From: Paenibacillus flagellatus
Lineage (GTDB): Bacteria > Bacillota > Bacilli > Paenibacillales > NBRC-103111
Direction: 5' to 3'
NCBI RefSeq assembly: GCF_003217775.1
Contig: NZ_QJVJ01000004.1
Location: 457,646 to 521,645 of the forward strand
Length of the DNA: 64,000 nt
The notes under the pieces are model-generated. The model had not been told where the DNA came from. It saw nothing but the letters and a program-made list of their open reading frames with translations, and made no database searches. Shown here in pieces: positions 8,692 through 18,545 of this stretch. Positions within the stretch are counted from its first letter, which is position 1; every line of letters starts with the position of its first letter. A program made the translations under genes and the position numbers.

Positions 8692-9915
8692 ATGCGAAAC
8701 GTGCGAATCGGTGTTGTCGCGCTGGCGTTGGCCGTGACGACGGCCGGCTGTACGGGATGGACGAGCGGGAAGGACGAGCCGGGGGCCGTGACGCCCCCGC
8801 CCCCCGCGGCTGCCGACCCGATCCGGGACCGGGTCCGGGCGATGCCGCTCGAAGACAAGATCGGGCAGATGGTCTTCGCGGGAGTGGACGGGACGGAAGC
8901 GTCCGCCGAAGTGAGGAGGCTGATCGCCGACGACCGTGTCGGCGGGTTGATTTTATACAAGGACAATATCGAATCCGTCGAGCAGACGGTCCGTCTGCTG
9001 AACGGGCTGAAGGAAGCGAACCGGGAGGCCGGAGCCGGCCGGCCACCCCTCTTGCTCGGCGTCGATCAGGAGGGCGGCAAAGTAAGCCGCCTCCCGCCGC
9101 AGCTCGAGCCGTTTCCGTCCAGCCGGGACGTGGCGAAATCCGGGGACGCGTCGAGGGCGCGCGCGATCGGCGAGGCGCTCGGGGAGGAGCTGTCCGCGCT
9201 CGGCTTCAACGTCGACTTCGCGCCGGTGCTCGACGTCGACAGCAACCCGCGCAATCCCGTCATCGGCAGCCGGTCATTCGGCTCCTCCGCCTCCGTCGTC
9301 GCCTCGTACGGCGTCGAGGAGATGCTCGGTCTCCGCTCGAAGTCGGTCGTTCCGGTCGTGAAGCATTTTCCGGGACACGGCGACACGTCCGTCGACTCGC
9401 ACCTCGAGCTTCCGGTCGTGAACAAGACGGCGGACGAGTTGCGCAAGCTGGAGCTCGTCCCGTTCGCCGAAGCGATCCGGTCGAAGGCCGACGCCGTCAT
9501 GATCGCGCATATATTGCTGCCCAAGGTCGATCCGGACCGTCCCGCCTCGATGTCGCCCGAGATCGTCGCCGGCCTGCTGCGCGGCGATATGGGGTTCGAC
9601 GGTGTCGTCATGACGGACGACATGACGATGGGCGCGATTTTGAAGCATCACGACTTGGGTGCCGCCGCCGTCCAGTCCGCCAAAGCCGGCTGCGACATTG
9701 TATTGGTCGCGCACGAATACGCGAACGCGCGACTCGTGCTGGACGCGCTCAAGGAGGCGGCCCGATCGGGCGAGCTGCCCGCGGAGTCGATCGACCGGAG
9801 CGTCTACCGCATCCTGTCGCTCAAGGAGCGGTACGGCTTGCGCGACGGAGAGGTCGGCCCCGTCGACGTCGCCAAGATCAACGCGGCGATTCGCCGGGCG
9901 ACGGCGAAGCCGTAG
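8692..9915 (+). CDS. nagZ: NagZ-type beta-N-acetylhexosaminidase lipoprotein (GH3)
   Basis: 407 residues with a lipoprotein signal peptide (hydrophobic run ending TTAGC, Cys near residue 20). Glycoside hydrolase family 3 landmarks follow: LLGVDQEGGKVSRLP, FAPVLDVDSNPRNPVIGSRS, KHFPGHGDTSVDSH with the His of the NagZ catalytic loop, and VMTDDMTMGAI with the nucleophile Asp. These enzymes remove terminal N-acetylglucosamine, mainly from peptidoglycan fragments. The Bacillales version is exported and works on muropeptides outside the cell. The ATG has GGAGGAGAG about 5 bases upstream. The gene ends 7 bases from the convergent hybrid kinase gene, with no terminator between. Confidence 0.9.
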   Translation: MRNVRIGVVALALAVTTAGCTGWTSGKDEPGAVTPPPPAAADPIRDRVRAMPLEDKIGQMVFAGVDGTEASAEVRRLIADDRVGGLILYKDNIESVEQTVRLLNGLKEANREAGAGRPPLLLGVDQEGGKVSRLPPQLEPFPSSRDVAKSGDASRARAIGEALGEELSALGFNVDFAPVLDVDSNPRNPVIGSRSFGSSASVVASYGVEEMLGLRSKSVVPVVKHFPGHGDTSVDSHLELPVVNKTADELRKLELVPFAEAIRSKADAVMIAHILLPKVDPDRPASMSPEIVAGLLRGDMGFDGVVMTDDMTMGAILKHHDLGAAAVQSAKAGCDIVLVAHEYANARLVLDALKEAARSGELPAESIDRSVYRILSLKERYGLRDGEVGPVDVAKINAAIRRATAKP

Positions 9916-9922
9916 TCCCGCT

Positions 9923-12900
9923 TCACTCCTCGTTCCCGCCCTCGCCCGACTTGATCCGGAACCGGACCCGCGTCCCTTCTCCCGGCCGGCTCTCGACGCG
10001 AATGCCTTCGCCGTACAAATGAAGCAGCCGCCGGTGGATGTTGTCGAGGCCGATGCTTTTCCGTCCGCCTCTTCGCGCGGGCTCGGCTCCCGCGTCGTCC
10101 GGCGCCGGCCCGCTCCAGCCGGGCGGCATGCCCACGCCGTCGTCCTCCACCTCGACGACGACGTCTCCTTCCGGGCCGACCGCCACGGACACGCGGACGA
10201 GCCCGCCCTCCTCCCGCTTCATGACGCCGTGGCGGACCGCGTTTTCCACGATCGGCTGGATCGACAGCGACGGAATCATCCGGTGATTCGCGCTTTCATC
10301 GACCTCGATCCGGGTATGCAGTCGTCCGTCGAACCGGGTCCGCTCGATGTACAAGTAGGCTTCGACCAGCTCCATCTCCTTGCCCAGCGCGACGAGCTGA
10401 TGGCGGTTATGGTAGTCGAAGCTGCTCCGCAAGTAGGACCCGAATCGCGCCAGCAGCTCCTGCGCCCTCGGCAGATCGGTTTCGCTGACGGCCAAAATCG
10501 TATTGAGCGTATTGAACAAAAAATGCGGCTTGATCTGCGCCTGGAGCAAATCGAGCTCCGAGCTCACCCGGTCGCTGACCGAGCGTTTCATCGCGAGCAG
10601 CGTCCGGATGCGGGCCCTCAGCTCGCCGGCCTCGACCGGCTTGCCGAGGAAATCGTTCGCCCCCGCCTCGAAGCCGGCGAGTACGTCCTCGGGCCGGTTC
10701 CGCGCGGTGAGCAGGAGCACCGGCATCGCCGACAGCGACCAGCGGCGCCGCATCTCCCGGCATACGTCGCCGCCGGAGATGCCCGGCATCATCCAGTCGA
10801 GAATGACGAGATCGAAGCCGGCTCCTTCGCGCTCCAGCAAGCGGAGCGCTTCCTCGCCGCTATCCGCGGAGACGACCGCATAGCCGTCGACCGACAGCAG
10901 ATTGACGAGCACGCGGCGGTTGGCCGCATCGTCGTCCACGACGAGAATGTTCGCGCCGGTTCCGGTCGACGGGGCGCGGGGAGGCGGCGACGACGATGCG
11001 GCCCCGGCCGGGGCCGCCGGGGCTGCGGCGAGCAGATCGCCCTCCCTCCCCGCACGCGCTTCGTCGTTCGTCCCCCGCGCCGCCGCTTGCCGAGACGCTT
11101 CGCGAGCGATCGGCAGCGTGAATGCGAACGTCGAGCCCCGTCCGACCTCCGACCGGACCCGGATGCGGCCGCCGTGCAGCTCGACGAGACGTCGCGTAAT
11201 GTCGAGACCGAGGCCGACGCCGCCGAGCCGGCGGGCTTCCGCTCGTCCGAGCTGCTCGTACGCGTCGAAGACGGCGTCCTGCCGGTCGGCCGGAATGCCG
11301 ATGCCCGTATCGCGCACCGACACTTCCACCCAGCCGCCCTCCGCCTTGGCCGTCACCGTAATATCGCCCGCGGCCGTAAATTTGAGCGCGTTGCCGATCA
11401 AATTGGACAAGATTTGGACGAGACGGTCTTCGTCCGCCTCGACGAGCGGCAAATCGTCCGGCAGCCGCTCTGTCAGTCGTACGGGCTTGTCCCCCGCCAG
11501 TCTGCGATGCATCTCGAATACGAAGCGGACGGCGGGGCGAACCGCCACCGGCCGCCGCTCCAGGAACAGCTCCCCGCTTTTCAGCCGGGACAAATCGAGA
11601 ATATCGCGAACGAGACGGGCCGTCCGCCGACCGGTCGAGACGATCAGCTCCATATTGTCGAGCTGGCGAGGGTTCAGCTTGCCCGCCGCTCCGTCGATGA
11701 GCGACTGTGCGATATTGATCATGACGTGAAGCGGCGTTTTCATTTCGTGCGACGTGTTGGCCAAAAACTCGTCCTTCAGCCGATCCGCCGCCAGCAGCCG
11801 CTCGGCGAACAGCTCGTTCGTCTCGAACGCCCGGGTGAACCGCCGCGACAGCAACAGCACCTGCGAGAAAACGGCGCACAGGACGGCGATCGGCAGCAGG
11901 ACGGACACATCGGCCGCGCCCAGCACCTGGAGCGAATAAAACGTCGCCAAGGCGAGTACGGACAGGACGCCCGCCGTCATGTACCCGGCCCCTTCCATGC
12001 CGCGGACGACGCCGATCAGCATGACGATCGCGACGAACAGGATGGCGACGATCGTCATCGCGAACGAAACGTTTTCCATAGCCGAAAAAATCGGAACCGG
12101 CGCAGCCAGGACGAGCAGCAGCCGGACGCCGACTCCCGCGGAAAACAGACGCATCGTCCACGCCTTGAACGTATCCGGGAACGAAAACCGCGTATAGCGC
12201 AGCAGCCAATATTCGGCCAATATGCCGGAGCCGAACTGGATTCGCGTGAACGGCCCGTACGGAAGCGAAGGCAAGGCGGCCGCGAGCAGCTTCTCGCCCT
12301 GCGTGATCGAATAGACGCAGGCGGACAAGGCGAACAAGCCGAAATACAGCCACGACCGTTCCCTTCGCCGCATCAAATGCAAGGCCAGCAAGTACAGTCC
12401 GAGCAGGAGAAGCCCCGTCCAGACGAAGAGGTCTTTCCCGACCGCGAAATCCCGGACCGCCTGAATGCTCTCCTGATCGCCGAACAGCATCGAAACGGGA
12501 ATGCCGCCCGTGTAAAAGGAAAAATTGGACACGTGCACGACGATGTCCACTTCGTCGCCGGCTACCGGAAAAAAGCGGACGTACGGGACGTTGCGGGCAA
12601 TCGTCTCCTCCCCGCTCGTACCGGGCCGGCCGCTGCCGCCGACGAGCGCCCCGTTGACGAACAGGGCGTGCGCCGTCCGGACGTTCGTCGCCTTGATGCC
12701 GAATACGCGTCCGGGGCCCCCCGCCCCGTCCAATTCCGCATCCAGCTTGACGCGCAGCCGGAACGTCGCGAAGCCGTGGGCGGACGCGCGCATCTCCCTC
12801 GGCGAATACCGCTCCCACCTGCCCGGCACGTCCGCGTATTCGACCGACGGCTCCGCCTCGGGGACGATCGCGTTCGGGGCGAGCAGCCGCCCCGGATAAT

Positions 12901-13093
12901 ATTCCCATTGCCCGTCCAGCCGGACGACCTCGTCCCCGCTCCATCGTTCCCCGCGCAAGTCCAGGACGCCCCGCACCGCTTCGGGACCGCTTCCGGTCGA
13001 CGGAACTCGCGGGGAGAACCGGTGGGCGGCGGCGAACAAGGCGACGAGAAGCAATACGGCAAGCGCGGCATGTATCGTTTTTTTGATCGGCAT
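9923..13093 (-). CDS. 7TM hybrid sensor histidine kinase / response regulator with a second LytS-type kinase module
   Basis: 1056 residues. Order: N-terminal anchor (about 8-24), extracellular 7TMR-DISM-like sensory domain (about 50-210), seven membrane segments (about 220-420), HisKA with SHEMKTPLH near 450, HATPase (NALKF near 570), receiver domain with [10 protein letters not shown] and phospho-acceptor Asp near 765, then a LytS-type His_kinase segment [11 protein letters not shown] near 854 and a second HATPase (ENAVRHG). Such dual-kinase hybrids are typical of Paenibacillaceae and sense ligands at the membrane. No separate response regulator or obvious target lies next to it. The gene is flanked by the convergent NagZ gene and, upstream, by the terminator of the riboswitch operon. 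Confidence 0.92.
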   Translation of the reverse strand: MPIKKTIHAALAVLLLVALFAAAHRFSPRVPSTGSGPEAVRGVLDLRGERWSGDEVVRLDGQWEYYPGRLLAPNAIVPEAEPSVEYADVPGRWERYSPREMRASAHGFATFRLRVKLDAELDGAGGPGRVFGIKATNVRTAHALFVNGALVGGSGRPGTSGEETIARNVPYVRFFPVAGDEVDIVVHVSNFSFYTGGIPVSMLFGDQESIQAVRDFAVGKDLFVWTGLLLLGLYLLALHLMRRRERSWLYFGLFALSACVYSITQGEKLLAAALPSLPYGPFTRIQFGSGILAEYWLLRYTRFSFPDTFKAWTMRLFSAGVGVRLLLVLAAPVPIFSAMENVSFAMTIVAILFVAIVMLIGVVRGMEGAGYMTAGVLSVLALATFYSLQVLGAADVSVLLPIAVLCAVFSQVLLLSRRFTRAFETNELFAERLLAADRLKDEFLANTSHEMKTPLHVMINIAQSLIDGAAGKLNPRQLDNMELIVSTGRRTARLVRDILDLSRLKSGELFLERRPVAVRPAVRFVFEMHRRLAGDKPVRLTERLPDDLPLVEADEDRLVQILSNLIGNALKFTAAGDITVTAKAEGGWVEVSVRDTGIGIPADRQDAVFDAYEQLGRAEARRLGGVGLGLDITRRLVELHGGRIRVRSEVGRGSTFAFTLPIAREASRQAAARGTNDEARAGREGDLLAAAPAAPAGAASSSPPPRAPSTGTGANILVVDDDAANRRVLVNLLSVDGYAVVSADSGEEALRLLEREGAGFDLVILDWMMPGISGGDVCREMRRRWSLSAMPVLLLTARNRPEDVLAGFEAGANDFLGKPVEAGELRARIRTLLAMKRSVSDRVSSELDLLQAQIKPHFLFNTLNTILAVSETDLPRAQELLARFGSYLRSSFDYHNRHQLVALGKEMELVEAYLYIERTRFDGRLHTRIEVDESANHRMIPSLSIQPIVENAVRHGVMKREEGGLVRVSVAVGPEGDVVVEVEDDGVGMPPGWSGPAPDDAGAEPARRGGRKSIGLDNIHRRLLHLYGEGIRVESRPGEGTRVRFRIKSGEGGNEE

Positions 13094-13203
13094 CGTTTGG
13101 AATCTTCCTTAGCGGTTCGTTTCGAAGGGCGCCTGTCGGCCGCCTTTCGGGTTTCCCTATTCTAGCATACCGGCTCGGATTCGGAGAAGCGTCGGCACGC
13201 ACG

Positions 13204-13236
13204 AAAAAAAGACGGCCGAGCCCGTCGCTCGCCGTC
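13204..13236 (-). terminator. Intrinsic terminator of the riboswitch operon
   Basis: On the minus strand a GACGGC...GCCGTC stem is followed by seven T, directly after the stop of the YvyF-like gene. It insulates the operon from the hybrid kinase gene downstream. Confidence 0.8.
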
Positions 13237-13242
13237 TCGCCG

Positions 13243-13476
13243 TCAAGTCGCATGAATGCGTCCGTCCCGCACCCATTCCAATATTTGATGGGAAGGAATT
13301 CCCGTCCGATCGGCCAAATCCTGGATCGTCAGCTTCGGATGGCGGCGCATCTGCTCCCTGACGCGGTCGAACATCCGGTCGTACCGCTCCGCGCACGTCC
13401 TGCACAGCGTAACGTCGCGGCGGGCGTTCGCGAACAGCGCCCCGCAATCCCGGCAATTGCCCAAATGCATCGCCAT
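13243..13476 (-). CDS. YvyF-like flagellar-region zinc-finger protein (TIGR03826 type)
   Basis: 77 residues. Residues 8-29 form a zinc-ribbon-like pair of CxxC knuckles (NCRDCGALF and LCRTC), followed by a helical region with TIQDLADRTGIPSHQILEWVRDGRI, which resembles a small helix-turn-helix. This layout matches the YvyF/TIGR03826 family usually found beside flgM in Bacillales flagellar loci. Here there are no flagellar genes nearby; it is instead the second gene of an operon under a cyclic-di-GMP riboswitch, which fits a motility link. The start lies 6 bases after the preceding stop with no clear ribosome site, suggesting coupled translation. Family assignment is by motif resemblance. Confidence 0.65.
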   Translation of the reverse strand: MAMHLGNCRDCGALFANARRDVTLCRTCAERYDRMFDRVREQMRRHPKLTIQDLADRTGIPSHQILEWVRDGRIHAT

Positions 13477-13482
13477 GGTCCG

Positions 13483-13656
13483 TCAACCGTTCGCGCGGGC
13501 CAGCATGTAGCGCCGCACCGTTCCCAACGCCTCGACGAATTGGATCAGCTCTTCCTTGGACATTTTATTGAAACTTTGGAGCAGCCCGGTAACGCCAGCC
13601 TTGCTGATCATTTGCTCCAAATCGTTCGTCAGTTCGCTCATGCCGGTATGGTTCAT
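13483..13656 (-). CDS. 57-residue protein of unknown function, first gene of the riboswitch operon
   Basis: A short open frame that starts with ATG at 13656 after a GGAGG site (10 bases). It encodes a soluble, mostly helical protein with the segments ELTNDLEQMISKAGV and MSKEELIQFVEALG and a basic C-terminus. I do not recognise the family; it is not Sda or Spo0E by motif. Evidence that it is real: ribosome site, position 117 bases after the riboswitch terminator, and only 6 bases before the YvyF-like gene on the same strand. A regulatory or adaptor role linked to cyclic-di-GMP is possible but inferred from position only. Confidence 0.65.
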   Translation of the reverse strand: MNHTGMSELTNDLEQMISKAGVTGLLQSFNKMSKEELIQFVEALGTVRRYMLARANG

Positions 13657-13772
13657 CGGTCTTCATCCTCCGTTATCGAATATTCCGCCTTCATCGCCGC
13701 CGCTTGCGACCGCCGCATCCTTCCCGGCATAGGCGCATCCGTTCGATGATCCCCGGCCGTCCGCCGCGGCCG

Positions 13773-13800
13773 ACAAAAAAAGCCGCCCGATAACGGGCAG
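13773..13800 (-). terminator. Riboswitch expression-platform terminator
   Basis: On the minus strand GCCCG-TTAT-CGGGC is followed by GGC and seven T. It sits between the cyclic-di-GMP aptamer and the first gene of the operon, so it is likely the element the aptamer controls. Whether the ligand promotes or prevents termination cannot be read from sequence alone. Confidence 0.85.
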
Positions 13801-13829
13801 CGATGATAACGCTCGGGGGAAATCACCGC

Positions 13830-13912
13830 TATTTCGGTAACCCAGCCGCCGTAGGAAGTTCCGTTAGGCCTGAAGCTTTGCGTCCCTACCTTTCGATAGG
13901 TTTGCCTTGTCG
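13830..13912 (-). ncRNA. Cyclic-di-GMP-I (GEMM-I) riboswitch aptamer
   Basis: On the minus strand the core AAGGCAAACC, a GAAA tetraloop in the P2 hairpin, GGGACGCAAAGC (the highly conserved P2-P3 junction), then the receptor side of P3 and GGGTTACCG follow in the order and spacing of the GEMM-I class. A terminator follows about 30 bases downstream, and an extended -10 promoter lies about 25 bases upstream. It should control the two small genes at 13656-13243 in response to cyclic di-GMP. Confidence 0.93.
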
Positions 13913-13937
13913 ATGGGGTGGCAGTGCTTATAGTCCT

Positions 13938-13946
13938 ATTATAGCA
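13938..13946 (-). promoter_or_regulatory. Extended -10 promoter of the riboswitch operon
   Basis: TGCTATAAT on the minus strand: a perfect -10 with the TGn extension, which lessens the need for a -35 box (only a weak TTCTTT is visible 17 bases upstream). Transcription would start close to the 5' side of the riboswitch. Confidence 0.65.
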
Positions 13947-14004
13947 TACCTTATACGGAAAAAGAACTATTCGTCATAGTTCGATGGAACCATTTTCGAA
14001 AGCG

Positions 14005-15027
14005 TCATATTCGAAAAAAAGCTTCGCGACCGTCCACGATCGTCCTCGACGATACGAACAAAAACGTTTGTCGAATTCCGGCAAATTCCGCGACATAATC
14101 CGATAGCGCCTCGTACGCCTGGTAATACGGAAACAGCCGATGCGTCTCCCCCGCTCCCCCGGCCGTCAGCAGCTCCGGGCGAAGCGCCTTCAGCATAAGC
14201 CCGACCGGTACTTTCCGGCCGTGCATGACGCGCTCCTGCAGCCGGACCGTCAGCCCGATCGCCCGGATGAGCCTTAGCCTCTCCGGATGGGACAGGTCCG
14301 CTTTTTGCAGCGCTTTGGCCAAGTCGCGGATCCGCTCGGTCATCGCTTCGTACGTCCGGAACAGTCCGCCGGGCTCGATGCCTTCGCCCCGGTTCAGCCA
14401 CCGATCTTCCCGGATGAGCGCGGATATGTCTTTTCCCGATTCGACGTACTTGCGCACCTCCTCGATCTGCAGCTGCATTTGCGGCTTGTAGGGCGTCATC
14501 CGCCCGCCCATCAAATCGAGCTGGATGTAATACAGCAGCGTGCGGAGCATGCTCTCCGATTTGACGAGCAGCACTTCCTCCCGCTCCGTATGAACCGGCT
14601 TGCGGACCAGGTTGACGGCCGTGCCGACGAGCATGCCGATGACGACGAGCATGAGCTGGTGGTAGGCGGCGTTGCCGTGCAGCTCGTCGGACGTGCCGAT
14701 CGTATTGACCGCCACGATGACGGCCAGCGTCAAGGAAGCCGTCCGGCGCAGGCGGACGTGAAGCGCCATGACGAGCAGGGCGACGGCCGCGATGACGATC
14801 GCATGATCGCCGGCAACGAGAGCCGCGCCGATGCCGAGCAAGGCGGCGAACAAGGCACTGGCCAGATGGGACAGCGTCGACGTGAGCGACCGGTATACCG
14901 AGGGCTGAACGGCCAGCATCGAGACGATGCCGGCGAAATGGTCCGGCTCCAGGTGCAGGAGACGGGCGATCGAAACGCTGATGCCGATGGCGATGACGGT
15001 TTTGACGACGCGAAGACCGACAACCAT
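14005..15027 (-). CDS. Aromatic acid exporter family membrane protein (YqjA-like, ArAE/FUSC type)
   Basis: 340 residues. The N-terminal half (to about residue 140) has four to six hydrophobic segments, with AVQPSVYRSL and the VNTIGTSDELHGNAAYHQLMLVVIGMLVGTAVNLV stretch typical of the YqjA branch of the aromatic acid exporter family. The C-terminal half is a soluble helical domain. Family members are half-size relatives of AaeB/FUSC efflux proteins; the substrate is unknown. The start is the ATG at 15027. The gene sits alone between the riboswitch promoter and the MFS gene, co-oriented with both. Confidence 0.8.
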   Translation of the reverse strand: MVVGLRVVKTVIAIGISVSIARLLHLEPDHFAGIVSMLAVQPSVYRSLTSTLSHLASALFAALLGIGAALVAGDHAIVIAAVALLVMALHVRLRRTASLTLAVIVAVNTIGTSDELHGNAAYHQLMLVVIGMLVGTAVNLVRKPVHTEREEVLLVKSESMLRTLLYYIQLDLMGGRMTPYKPQMQLQIEEVRKYVESGKDISALIREDRWLNRGEGIEPGGLFRTYEAMTERIRDLAKALQKADLSHPERLRLIRAIGLTVRLQERVMHGRKVPVGLMLKALRPELLTAGGAGETHRLFPYYQAYEALSDYVAEFAGIRQTFLFVSSRTIVDGREAFFRI

Positions 15028-15129
15028 ACAAAATCCCGCCTCTCCGTAATGTTTGTGTTATAAATTATAACACAAACAGCGAATAAGCGGGGCGTTTCTA
15101 CTCAAATGTTATTTTTATTTACATATACA

Positions 15130-16302
15130 TTACGCAGCTTCCTCCGCCCCGAGACTTTTCCCGCCCTTCCGCATCGCCAAAAAGCCGACACCGCCGATCG
15201 CGCACAGCAGCGAGGCGACCCGGAACATCGTCCCGAAGCCGGCGTAGTCGATCAGCCATCCGCCCGCATTGCTCGCGATCAAGATGGCCACATTGACGTA
15301 AACCATGCTGAAGAGCGATTGGCCCGTCGATTTCCAGCCTTCGGGGCAAAGCGCGTTCGCGACTTGGACCCCCGCCGCGTAGAACAGTCCGTACGCGACG
15401 CCCTGCAGCAGCTGGCTTGCGAGCAGCACGCCCGTCGGCGGATCGAAGGAGACGACGAGCAGCCGGATCGACCCGGCGAACGCCCCCGCCGCCAGCACGG
15501 TCCGATAGCCGAACTTGTCGGCGAAGCGGGACGCGAACAGAAAAAACGGCAGCTCGGACAACGCCGACACGGCGGTCAGCCAGCCGATTTTCTCCGTTAC
15601 GTTGCCGCCGGTCGAGCCGACGTAAACGGAGAAAAAGACGCTGAAGCTTTGCGTGCCGCACGCGACGCACAGGATGAGCAGCAAAAACAGGGCGAACGGT
15701 TTTCGCCCCAGCAGCTTGCCGATGTCTCGCCACGACGCATTTTTGCGAACCGTGCCTTTTTCCAGAACGGCCGTGATGAAGAAGACGACGATCATCAGTC
15801 CCATGTAAAACAGGAACATGCGGCTAATGCCGATACGCTCGTACAGCATGCCGATCGGCGAGACGACGAGGGCGAAGCCGATCGACCCCCATACTCTCGC
15901 CCCGCCGTACGTTTGCCGGTGCTTCTGCACGTGGGCGACCGCGACGGCGTCGGACAGCGGCACCATCGGCGACGAGAAGACGGCGAGACATACGGCCGTG
16001 GCGGCGTAGACGGCAAACCCGGCCCCGCTCGAATACCCGAAGGCGATGGCGGGAGTCGCCAAGCCGCATATCATGAGCACCGCTTTTTCGATGCCGTATT
16101 TATCGCACAAAAACCCCCACATCGGCTGGACGAACAGCGCCACGAGCGGGCCGATCGCATAAATCGCCCCGACCTGCTGGCTCGTCAAGCCCGTTTCCTT
16201 CAGCCAATAGGCGAGAAACGGCGAATACGAGGCGGCCGCCGCGAAGAAGAAAAAAAAGTAGACGTGCGGCGCATAACGAGTCATTCGTTCCAATGCTGTC
16301 AT
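15130..16302 (-). CDS. MFS transporter (MFS_1-like, HcaT/PPP-type)
   Basis: 390 residues with about 12 membrane segments. The start, with RYAPHVYFFFFFAAAASYSPFLAYWL, and the motif GAIYAIGPLVALFVQPMWG belong to the MFS_1_like group related to the phenylpropionate permease HcaT. A segment around YGGARVWGSIGFAL is the signature often seen at the start of TM4-5 in nucleoside or PPP permeases. Substrate not predictable. The gene has its own promoter region and is divergent from the ABC-F gene at 16527. Confidence 0.82.
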   Translation of the reverse strand: MTALERMTRYAPHVYFFFFFAAAASYSPFLAYWLKETGLTSQQVGAIYAIGPLVALFVQPMWGFLCDKYGIEKAVLMICGLATPAIAFGYSSGAGFAVYAATAVCLAVFSSPMVPLSDAVAVAHVQKHRQTYGGARVWGSIGFALVVSPIGMLYERIGISRMFLFYMGLMIVVFFITAVLEKGTVRKNASWRDIGKLLGRKPFALFLLLILCVACGTQSFSVFFSVYVGSTGGNVTEKIGWLTAVSALSELPFFLFASRFADKFGYRTVLAAGAFAGSIRLLVVSFDPPTGVLLASQLLQGVAYGLFYAAGVQVANALCPEGWKSTGQSLFSMVYVNVAILIASNAGGWLIDYAGFGTMFRVASLLCAIGGVGFLAMRKGGKSLGAEEAA

Positions 16303-16526
16303 CTCCCATAACGTTCGGTCTCGCCCGGCGTTGCATCCGTTCTTGTTCGGCCTTCGGTGCTAACGATAACACGTCCTTTCGCCAACCGTCAATCGCGTCC
16401 GGCGAATCGTCCGGCCCGCGTGAAGTCCGGCCTTCGGCCGTTCTGTTCCGGGGCGAAATATGCTACACTTGGGGGTATCGTGAACGATGCGAGGAATATG
16501 AGGAAAACGAGGAACCGAAACGATCT

Positions 16527-18470
16527 ATGAATCTATTGACCGCGGAAAACATAAGCAAAAATTTCGGCATGAAAACGCTGTTCGAGGACGTGTCGTTCAG
16601 CGTCGCCGAGGGCGACCGGATCGGCCTGATCGGCGTCAACGGAACGGGCAAATCGACGTTTTTGAAAGTGATCGCCGGCGAGGAGCAGCCGGACGGCGGA
16701 ACGATCGCGGTGCGCAACGGCATCGCCGTCGAATATTTGCCGCAAAATCCGCCGTTCGACGACGAGGCGACGGTGCTGCAGCAGCTGTTTCGCGGCCAAT
16801 CGCCGCTTATGCGGCTGCTGCGCGACTACGAGAGCGTGATCGGGCGCATCGAGCGGGGCGACCCCGATCCCGGCCTGCACGAGCGTTTGACGGAGCTGAG
16901 CGGCCGGATGGACGCCGCCGGCGCCTGGCAGCTCGAGAACGAGGCGAAGCGCATTTTGACGAAGCTCGGCATCGGCGACTTCGAAGCGCGCATGGGAACG
17001 CTGTCCGGCGGCAAGCGGAAGCGGGTCGCGCTCGCGGGCGCGCTGATCCGCCCGGCCGACCTGCTCATCCTGGACGAGCCGACGAACCATATCGATACGG
17101 AGACGGTCGACTGGCTCGAATCGTATTTGGCCAAGTCGAAGTCGGCGCTGCTCATGATTACGCACGACCGGTATTTTCTCGATCGGGTGGCCGACCGGAT
17201 CATCGAGCTCGATCAAGGCAAGCTGTACGGGTACACCGGCAATTACAGCGTCTTCCTGGAGCAGAAGGCGGAGCGGCTCGCCCGGCAGCAAGCGTCCGAG
17301 GAGAAACGGCAAAATTTGCTCCGCCGCGAGCTCGCCTGGATTCGACGCGGCGCCAAGGCGAGATCGACGAAGCAGAAGGCGCGCATCGAGCGGTTCGAGA
17401 AGCTGCGGGAGGCCGGTCCCGGCGAGACGGCTCAAGAGATGGACATCGCGCTGGCGGGGGCGCGTCTCGGCAAGAAGGTCGTCGAGCTGCACGGCGTGAC
17501 GAAGCGGTACGGCGAGCGCGACGTCATCCGCGGCTTCAGCCTCATCGTGCAGCGCGACGACCGGATCGGCGTCGTCGGACCGAACGGCGCGGGCAAATCG
17601 ACGCTGCTCAAGCTGATCGCGGGCCGGCTCTCGCCGGACGAAGGCGAGGTCGACGTCGGCTCGACCGTGAAAATCGGCTTCTTCTCGCAGGAGAACGAAG
17701 GACTCGACGAGTCGCTGCGGGTCATCGAATATATTCGCGAAGCGGCGGAGCAAGTCCGCACGTCCGACGGCGAGACGATCAGCGCGTCGCAAATGCTGGA
17801 GCGGTTTCTGTTTCCGCCGTCGGCGCAGTGGACGCCCGTCGCCAGCTTGTCCGGCGGGGAGAAGCGGCGGCTTTACCTGCTGCGCATCCTGATGGAAGGA
17901 CCGAACGTGCTGCTCCTCGACGAGCCGACCAACGACCTGGACATTCAGACGTTAACCGTCCTCGAGGATTATTTGGAGCTGTTTCCGGGTGCGGTCATCG
18001 TCGTCTCCCACGACCGGTATTTCCTGGACCGGACCGTCGATTCGCTTTTGGTCGCCGAGGGAGGCGGCGAATTCGCCCGGCACGAGGGCAACTATACGGA
18101 CTACCGGGACCGGATGAAGGAGCTCGGAGCCGGCCCCGGTTCCGGCGGATCGGCCGGCAGGGAGAAAAAAACGCCGTCAGCCGACAATCCGGCGGCCGAC
18201 GGACACGCGAAGGAAAAGGAACGGCCGTTGAAATTTTCGTTCAAAGAGCAGAAGGAATTCGAGGAGATCGACGGGAAAATCGAGCATGCCGAGCGCGAGC
18301 TGAACGAGGTCGCGGACGCTCTATCCGCGGCGGGAAGCGATTACGAGGCGCTTCAGCGGCTTACCGTTCGTCAGCAGGAGCTCGAGGCGGAGCTCGAACG
18401 GCTGATCGAGCGATGGACGTATTTGAACGAGCTGGCCGAACGGATCGAGAAGCAGCGCGGCGGCGTTTAA
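16527..18470 (+). CDS. yfmR: ABC-F translation factor, Uup/YfmR type
   Basis: 647 residues with two ABC domains and no membrane segments. The first Walker A is GVNGTGKS (near 37), first signature LSGGKRKR; the second Walker A GPNGAGKS (near 355), second signature LSGGEKRR; LLLDEPTND and LILDEPTNH are the Walker B regions. The linker between them is the basic ABC-F arm (RRGAKARSTKQKARIERFEKL). The last 100 residues (FKEQKEFEEIDGKIEHAE onwards) form the C-terminal coiled coil typical of Uup and Bacillus YfmR, which act on stalled ribosomes. The ATG at 16527 is chosen because the canonical N-terminus MNLLTAENISKNFG begins there. Confidence 0.88.
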   Translation: MNLLTAENISKNFGMKTLFEDVSFSVAEGDRIGLIGVNGTGKSTFLKVIAGEEQPDGGTIAVRNGIAVEYLPQNPPFDDEATVLQQLFRGQSPLMRLLRDYESVIGRIERGDPDPGLHERLTELSGRMDAAGAWQLENEAKRILTKLGIGDFEARMGTLSGGKRKRVALAGALIRPADLLILDEPTNHIDTETVDWLESYLAKSKSALLMITHDRYFLDRVADRIIELDQGKLYGYTGNYSVFLEQKAERLARQQASEEKRQNLLRRELAWIRRGAKARSTKQKARIERFEKLREAGPGETAQEMDIALAGARLGKKVVELHGVTKRYGERDVIRGFSLIVQRDDRIGVVGPNGAGKSTLLKLIAGRLSPDEGEVDVGSTVKIGFFSQENEGLDESLRVIEYIREAAEQVRTSDGETISASQMLERFLFPPSAQWTPVASLSGGEKRRLYLLRILMEGPNVLLLDEPTNDLDIQTLTVLEDYLELFPGAVIVVSHDRYFLDRTVDSLLVAEGGGEFARHEGNYTDYRDRMKELGAGPGSGGSAGREKKTPSADNPAADGHAKEKERPLKFSFKEQKEFEEIDGKIEHAERELNEVADALSAAGSDYEALQRLTVRQQELEAELERLIERWTYLNELAERIEKQRGGV

Positions 18471-18545
18471 TCGGCGTTCGGCGCGTGCTGGGGCGGTTCG
18501 CCCGGTTTCACGGCTATGCTCTTGAGTTGTTGGGGAGGTTTCGAG

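Noticed and set aside
9659..13165. A 1168-residue plus-strand frame opposite the hybrid kinase
   Set aside because: Composition is Arg/Asp/Gln-rich without domains; typical of the antisense frame of a high-GC gene. The minus-strand kinase has complete domains.
13657..13912. The leader as a T-box or S-box
   Set aside because: The T-box AGGGTGG block and the S-box core are absent; the GGGACGCAAAGC and GGTTACCG segments identify it as cyclic-di-GMP-I.
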